Positions 6,452-9,602 of a stretch of DNA of 9,602 bases are shown piece by piece. The stretch spans positions 16,551 through 26,152 of the forward strand of contig KL571264.1 in the NCBI GenBank assembly GCA_000715855.1, given 5' to 3'. A model generated the notes under the pieces. That model worked only from the letters and a program-made list of their open reading frames with translations, was not told the DNA's origin and did no database searches. Position numbers and translations under genes: made by a program. Origin of the DNA: Actinoplanes liguriensis (lineage in GTDB: Bacteria > Actinomycetota > Actinomycetes > Mycobacteriales > Micromonosporaceae). Position 1 is the stretch's first letter. Each line of letters starts with the position of its first letter.

Positions 6452-7882
6452 TCACGACGGGCGGGTGTAGCGGTGCTTCACGCCCGGCGGGAAGAATTCC
6501 GGGTCGGCGGGCGGGCGCAGGTCGACCCGCGGCAACTGGTAGTCCTCGGGGACGTAGTGGGCGAACTCGCTGTTGAGCCGCAGCAGCTCGGCGCGGACCG
6601 ACGTGGCGATCTCGGCGGCCAGCTCGCCGGTGGCGGTGACGCCCGGGGCCAGCTCGACGGCGAGGAACAGGCGGCGGTCGCGGTCGGTGTCCTCGACGCT
6701 GCGCAGGACGAACTTGCCGGTGACCCGGTCGGCGATGTGCGGGCGTTCCAGGCCGACGGTGACATTCTCCGGGTAGACGTTGGCGCCGAAGAACGACACC
6801 GTGAACAGCGACCGCCCGAACAGGTAGACGAACGGCAGGTCCGGCCCGTCGCCCGGGTCGAAGTCGTGCGAACGGCAGACCTCCACCAGCTCGGCGCGGG
6901 TGAGCACGCCACCCTCGTCGGCGATGTGGTAGCGGACCATCGGCACGCCGCCGTCGGCGGTGAACGCCAGCGTGGAGCCGACCGCCTCGAAGAAGCGGGT
7001 GTCCGGGTCGTACTGGACCAGGGTGGGCAGCCGCGCGTCGCCGAACACCGACGCCGCGACGTCCGGGCGGGCGGCGAGGAACCTGCGGATCCGTACGCTC
7101 AACGGGGTCTCGTTGCCGAGAACCCCGGCGTCGGCCGTGCCGTAGAGCGCGGCGACATCGGTCACCGGGTCGGCGATCCCGGCGCGGGCCGCGACCAGGT
7201 CACGCCACTGCTCGCTGAAGACCTCGCCGGCCAGGACCAGCTTGATCCCGTACGCGTCCCAGCCCTCCCCCGCGTCGATGACGTTCTTCACGAACGGCGG
7301 GTAGCCCAGCAGCACCACCTGGTCGAAGAGCGGCCCGAGCTCGCCGACCACGCGCAGGATCTCGGCGATGTCGTTGCCCGGCGTCGCCACCGTGATCGGG
7401 TGGCCCTTCGCGGCCAGGTGACGGCAGGCCGCCGTGGTGTACATGCCGCCGACCCAGTTGCCCAGCGCGAAGCAGACCACGGCCAGGGTGCTGCGCTCCC
7501 CCGCCCGGAAGCCGCCGACCAGGACCTGCTCGAAGCGGGCCGCCACCGCCAGCTCGTCCAGCACCGACCGCGGCCAGACGGTGGGGCGGCCGGACGAGCC
7601 GGAGGAGACCGCCACCATGTCGGCGCCGCGGAGCGTCCCGCCGGGGCAGCGCTGCGACAACGCGTACCGCTGGTGGTAGTTCTCCTTGGTCATCAGCGGG
7701 ATCTCGCCGAGCGTGCCGACGGCGGCCGGGTCGACGCCGTGCTCCCGCAGGAAGTCCCGGTAGGCGGGAACGGTCCCGGCCATCCGGTGGAACAGCGTCA
7801 GCGGGTCGGTCGCCGGCAGCCGCCCGGCCCAGAAGTCGTGGAGCCCGGCGCCGACGCGGCCCGGCCAGTCCCTGTCGGTCAT
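6452..7882 (-). CDS. PaaK-like AMP-forming acyl-CoA ligase (phenylacetate-CoA ligase family)
   Basis: A 476-residue adenylate-forming enzyme that should activate a carboxylic acid with ATP, via an acyl-AMP, and probably load it on CoA. Motifs in order: KENYHQRY (66-73), typical of PaaK relatives; the phosphate-binding loop SSGSSGRPT (93-101); YGTADAG (247-253), the counterpart of YGxTE; RYHIADEGG (317-325); LFGRS (354-358), the A8-type hinge region; and FFGANVYPENV (364-374), which matches the PaaK 'v.G.nvfP..ie' segment. Length suits the family (about 430-480). The C-terminal subdomain retains Lys residues, but I could not assign the A10 lysine with certainty. The start ATG at 7882 has TATGGT 6 bases upstream, a leaderless-type arrangement. 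No aromatic-degradation (paa) genes are nearby, so the substrate is unknown; a role in a small biosynthetic or catabolic route with the divergent PPOX gene is only a possibility. Confidence 0.85.
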   Translation of the reverse strand: MTDRDWPGRVGAGLHDFWAGRLPATDPLTLFHRMAGTVPAYRDFLREHGVDPAAVGTLGEIPLMTKENYHQRYALSQRCPGGTLRGADMVAVSSGSSGRPTVWPRSVLDELAVAARFEQVLVGGFRAGERSTLAVVCFALGNWVGGMYTTAACRHLAAKGHPITVATPGNDIAEILRVVGELGPLFDQVVLLGYPPFVKNVIDAGEGWDAYGIKLVLAGEVFSEQWRDLVAARAGIADPVTDVAALYGTADAGVLGNETPLSVRIRRFLAARPDVAASVFGDARLPTLVQYDPDTRFFEAVGSTLAFTADGGVPMVRYHIADEGGVLTRAELVEVCRSHDFDPGDGPDLPFVYLFGRSLFTVSFFGANVYPENVTVGLERPHIADRVTGKFVLRSVEDTDRDRRLFLAVELAPGVTATGELAAEIATSVRAELLRLNSEFAHYVPEDYQLPRVDLRPPADPEFFPPGVKHRYTRPS

Positions 7883-7888
7883 GGCTCA

Positions 7889-7898
7889 ACCATAGGAT
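7889..7898. promoter_or_regulatory. Overlapping divergent -10 elements in a 23-bp intergenic region
   Basis: TAGGAT (7893-7898, plus) ends 7 bases before the ATG at 7906. TATGGT (7894-7889, minus) ends 6 bases before the ATG at 7882. Both fit the TANNNT -10 consensus of actinobacterial housekeeping promoters at the distance seen for leaderless transcripts. The two hexamers share positions 7893-7894, so polymerase could occupy only one direction at a time. The alternative for the plus gene is that AGGA (7894-7897) serves as a weak ribosome binding site. Confidence 0.45.
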
Positions 7899-7905
7899 CA
7901 TCCGC

Positions 7906-8298
7906 ATGACCGTCCCCGCGCCGATCGCCGCCAGCAAACAGATCAGCCTGACCACCTTCCGCAAGGACGGGACCCCGGTGCCGACCGCGGTCTGGCACGT
8001 GGCCCAGGGCGACACCGTGACCACCGTGTCCGCCGCCGGGGCGTGGAAGGTCAAGCGCATCCGCAACAACCCGCAGGTCGAGATCACCGCGTGTGACTGG
8101 CGCGGGCGGGTCACGCCGGGTGCGCCGACGGTCCGTGGCACCGCGGTGCTACTGCCGGCGTCCGAGACCGAGAACGCCCGCCGCCTGCTGGAGCGCCGGT
8201 ACATCACGGCGCGGATCGGCGGTTTCTTCGTCCGGCTGCTGCACCTCAAGCGCCCGGACGGCATCGGCATCGTCGTGACCCTGTCCCCGCAGGCCTGA
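7906..8298 (+). CDS. PPOX-class, probably F420-dependent oxidoreductase (Rv2061-like)
   Basis: A 130-residue split-barrel flavin/deazaflavin-binding protein of the pyridoxamine-5'-phosphate-oxidase-like superfamily. The opening ISLTTFRKDGTPVPTAVWHV (13-32) is the first two strands of the barrel. KVKRIRNNPQVEI (48-60) is the cofactor phosphate-binding region, and CDWRGR (63-68) then follows. This order and the size match the small F420-dependent PPOX group typified by mycobacterial Rv2061; members that use F420 are widespread in actinomycetes. Expected role: hydride transfer with F420H2 to an unidentified substrate, or cofactor binding only. The usual GKVKRIR-type Gly is here part of AGAWKVKRIR, a minor departure. 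It is followed after 10 bases by the NTF2-like gene, so the two form an operon. FMN instead of F420 cannot be excluded by motif. Confidence 0.85.
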   Translation: MTVPAPIAASKQISLTTFRKDGTPVPTAVWHVAQGDTVTTVSAAGAWKVKRIRNNPQVEITACDWRGRVTPGAPTVRGTAVLLPASETENARRLLERRYITARIGGFFVRLLHLKRPDGIGIVVTLSPQA

Positions 8299-8308
8299 GG
8301 AGAGACCA

Positions 8309-8701
8309 ATGAAAGCGTTCCGCGACGCCGTCGAGGCCCGCGACACCGCCGCGATCGAGGCGCTGCTCGCCGAGAACGTGGTGTTCACCAGCCCGGTGGC
8401 GTTCAAGCCGTACCCGGGGAAGGCGGTCACCGCCGCGATCCTGCGCGGGGTGCTGCGGGTCTTCGAGGACTTCCGCTACGTGCGGGAGCTGTCCGGCGAC
8501 GGCGAGCGTGACCACGCGCTGGTCTTCGAGGCCAAGGTCGGCGGGCGCGACATCACCGGCTGCGACTTCATCCACCTCGACGGGGACGGGCTGATCGACG
8601 AGCTCACCGTGATGGTCCGCCCGCTCTCCGCCGCCCAGGCCCTCGCCGAGGCGATGAACGCCGAGTTCCCGCGGATCCAGCGTGAGGCTGCCGCCGGGTG
8701 A
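8309..8701 (+). CDS. NTF2/SnoaL-like fold protein
   Basis: A 130-residue alpha+beta-cone protein. MKAFRDAVEARDTAAIEALLAENVVF (the first helices and strand), FKPYPGKAVTAAILRGVL, then FEAKVGGRDITGCDFIHLDGDGLIDELTVMVRPL are the typical order for nuclear transport factor 2-like domains, where the last segment is the family 'D.l.f.dgkI.e...fydp' region (here E..VMVRPL). Such proteins are small cytoplasmic enzymes, ligand binders or modifiers; no specific activity can be assigned. The ribosome binding site is GAGGAGA, 5 bases before ATG, and the gene starts 10 bases after the PPOX stop, so they are co-transcribed. Its stop TGA overlaps the GTG start of a threonine aldolase remnant (GTGA at 8698-8701), showing that the operon once continued. 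Confidence 0.85.
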   Translation: MKAFRDAVEARDTAAIEALLAENVVFTSPVAFKPYPGKAVTAAILRGVLRVFEDFRYVRELSGDGERDHALVFEAKVGGRDITGCDFIHLDGDGLIDELTVMVRPLSAAQALAEAMNAEFPRIQREAAAG

Positions 8702-8735
8702 CCACGTTCGCCAGCGACAACTACTCCGGGGCGCA
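8698..8735 (+). pseudogene. 5' remnant of a threonine aldolase (beta-eliminating lyase) gene
   Basis: A GTG start overlapping the previous stop (GTGA) begins V/M-TTFASDNYSGA, the characteristic N-terminus of PLP-dependent threonine aldolases (family pattern FASDNYSGvHPEil). After about 12 codons similarity is lost: the open frame continues with QLEPRHGLPADHSV and stops at 8776-8778, inside the 3' end of the convergent SDR gene. Nothing that reads as the remaining roughly 330 codons is present. The break falls near GCGCA at about 8733, where GCGCAC (Ala-His) would be expected. I read this as the stub left by a deletion. The family match rests on about 11 residues, but they are very characteristic. 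Confidence 0.6.
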
Positions 8736-8765
8736 GCTTGAACCACGGCATGGACTACCTGCGGA

Positions 8766-9362
8766 TCACAGTGTGTAGATCTGCCCGGTCTGCGCGCCCT
8801 CGATCGAGCGGACGTAGGCCCGCGCGACCTGATCCAGTCCCACCGACGGCATGCCGGGAAAGAACGGCGCGTACGTCGTCAGACTCTCGGTGAACACAGC
8901 CGGGCTCACCACGTTGATCCGGCGCGGGGCGATCTCGATGGCCGCCGCCCGTGCGAACGCCTCGATAGCCCCGTTCGCCATCGACGCGGCGCTCCCGGCC
9001 GGGATCGGCTCGCGTGCCAGCACCCCGGTGATCAGCGTGAACGAGCCACGTTCCGCGACGTACGCGAGGCCCTGCCGGACCAGCTCGATCTGGCAGAGCA
9101 CCTTGCCGCGGAACCCGTCCAGGTAGTCCTCCGCGGTCATCTCGGCAACCGGCTTGAACGGCACGTGACCCGCGGCGCTGACCACGGCGTCGACCCGGCC
9201 GGCCCGCTCGTACATGGCCGCGACCTGGGCCGGATCGGTCACGTCGTAGCGCAGCTCGCCCCCACCGCGGGCGACCGTCAGCACCTCGTGGCCCCGCCCG
9301 GGCAGCTCCTTGTGCAGGGCCGCACCGAGTGTGCCGGTGGCCCCGATCAGCAGAATCCTCAT
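8766..9362 (-). CDS. Short-chain dehydrogenase/reductase-fold protein lacking the Tyr/Lys pair
   Basis: A 198-residue Rossmann-fold protein. The cofactor-binding loop GATGTLG is at 7-13, the acidic/turn region RYDVTD at 38-43, and VSAAG (61-65) is the SDR NNAG-equivalent; these suit NADP(H) or NAD(H). Where classical SDRs have YxxxK, this protein reads GSAASMANGAIEAF (123-136), which places Ala126 and Asn130 at the Tyr and Lys positions. INVVSPAVFTES (149-160) matches the usual segment after the active site. I recall a group of short (about 200-residue) SDR-like proteins with the same A...N substitution, so this seems to be a subfamily trait and not decay. The ATG at 9362 is chosen because MRILLIGATG is the natural N-terminus and TAGCGT (9375-9370) ends 7 bases upstream, a leaderless-type -10. 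Activity unknown; redox catalysis of the classical kind is doubtful. Confidence 0.85.
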   Translation of the reverse strand: MRILLIGATGTLGAALHKELPGRGHEVLTVARGGGELRYDVTDPAQVAAMYERAGRVDAVVSAAGHVPFKPVAEMTAEDYLDGFRGKVLCQIELVRQGLAYVAERGSFTLITGVLAREPIPAGSAASMANGAIEAFARAAAIEIAPRRINVVSPAVFTESLTTYAPFFPGMPSVGLDQVARAYVRSIEGAQTGQIYTL

Positions 9363-9415
9363 GCCGCCGACGCTAGGCCCGGGCACCGCGTCCCCGGAAA
9401 TGCCGATCCTGCTCG

Positions 9416-9438
9416 ATTCATGCGCTCCGGTAATGAAT
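9416..9438. promoter_or_regulatory. ATTCAT/ATGAAT inverted repeat in the divergent intergenic region
   Basis: Arms ATTCAT (9416-9421) and ATGAAT (9433-9438) are exact reverse complements separated by 11 bases, an operator-like geometry in one of the few AT-rich patches of the region. It sits 54 bases upstream of the SDR start and about 125 upstream of the start at 9563. The arms are only 6 bp, so chance is a real possibility. Confidence 0.25.
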
Positions 9439-9467
9439 GGGTGACCGCGCCCACCCACGGAGATCGC

Positions 9468-9519
9468 CCTTGCGGGCCGGGTGTTCTGGGCGCCCCGCGC
9501 CCTTGCCCGGCCCGCAAGG
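9468..9519. repeat. Strong inverted repeat with nested and alternative hairpins upstream of 9563
   Basis: The perfect 14-bp inverted repeat CCTTGCGGGCCGGG (9468-9481) pairs with CCCGGCCCGCAAGG (9506-9519). Its 24-base interior holds a smaller hairpin, GGGCGC (9488-9493) with GCGCCC (9497-9502), loop CCC. The element CCTTGC occurs a second time at 9501-9506 and can instead pair locally with GCAAGG (9514-9519), loop of 7. That pairing excludes both the long stem and the nested hairpin. The repeat lies 43 bases before the ATG at 9563. It could act in RNA as an attenuator or leader structure, or as a protein-binding site in DNA; no known riboswitch class was recognised. Confidence 0.55.
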
Positions 9520-9562
9520 TCCCCGCGGGAGCGGCGGAGATCGACCACAGCGGAGATAGGAC

Positions 9563-9602
9563 ATGAAGGTCTTTTTCGGTGTTGCCCGGCGATGGCAGGA
9601 TC
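9563..9602 (+). CDS. Start of a gene cut by the window end, product unknown
   Basis: ATG at 9563 preceded by GGAG (9552-9555, 7 bases) opens a frame reading MKVFFGVARRWQD before the window ends. Thirteen residues are too few to name a family. The start is supported by the ribosome binding site and by the non-coding, structured sequence upstream. It would be divergent from the SDR gene. Confidence 0.4.
   Translation, partial: MKVFFGVARRWQD

Noticed and set aside
6473..7909. 478-residue plus-strand frame opposite the PaaK-like ligase
   Set aside because: Antisense shadow; the minus-strand reading has the full set of adenylate-forming motifs.
9363..9548. N-terminal extension of the SDR protein
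   Set aside because: The extra 62 residues have no SDR character, and the Rossmann fold begins naturally at MRILLIGATG with a -10-like element just upstream of 9362.

Overview
The window is GC-rich actinobacterial chromosome. Codons end mostly in G or C, GTG starts occur, and genes are tightly packed with 4-bp stop/start overlaps. Family content (a BkdABC-type 2-oxoacid dehydrogenase, a probable F420-dependent PPOX enzyme, a Rieske lipoprotein) suits a filamentous actinomycete, perhaps Micromonosporaceae; that rank is an inference from protein style. All calls come from reading motifs and comparing with remembered families; no search was run.

Left third (93-3994, minus strand): a four-gene operon read right to left. 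It encodes E1 alpha, E1 beta and E2 of a 2-oxoacid (most likely branched-chain) dehydrogenase complex, then a lipoate-ligase/lipoyl-transferase-like protein. Each junction is an ATGA or GTGA overlap, so translation is probably coupled. E3 is not present. The E1 beta gene is broken here: about 17-19 conserved codons are missing and the frame shifts, which points to a recent mutation or an assembly error. A Lrp/AsnC regulator (4126-4584, plus) is divergent from the operon, and a small palindrome (4032-4044) in the gap is a candidate operator.

Middle (4619-6380): a standalone TerY-C-like zinc-ribbon protein, a lipid-anchored Rieske protein, then on the minus strand a GH16-fold protein overlapping the Rieske 3' end by 11 bp, preceded by a 40-residue basic/hydrophobic peptide with a strong ribosome binding site.

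Right third (6452-9602): a PaaK-like AMP-forming ligase (minus) is divergent from a Rv2061-like PPOX enzyme (plus) across 23 bp holding two overlapping -10-like hexamers. The PPOX gene is followed by an NTF2/SnoaL-like gene, whose stop overlaps the start of a threonine aldolase gene of which only about 12 codons survive. A convergent SDR-fold protein lacking the Tyr/Lys pair follows. The last 240 bases hold a strong inverted repeat with alternative pairings ahead of a gene start cut by the window end.

This is mostly ordinary accessory chromosome. No mobile element, CRISPR array, tRNA or rRNA was seen. The observations most worth following are the broken E1 beta, the operon-linked Cys-containing lipoyl enzyme, the threonine aldolase remnant, the overlapping leaderless-type promoters and the structured leader near the right end.
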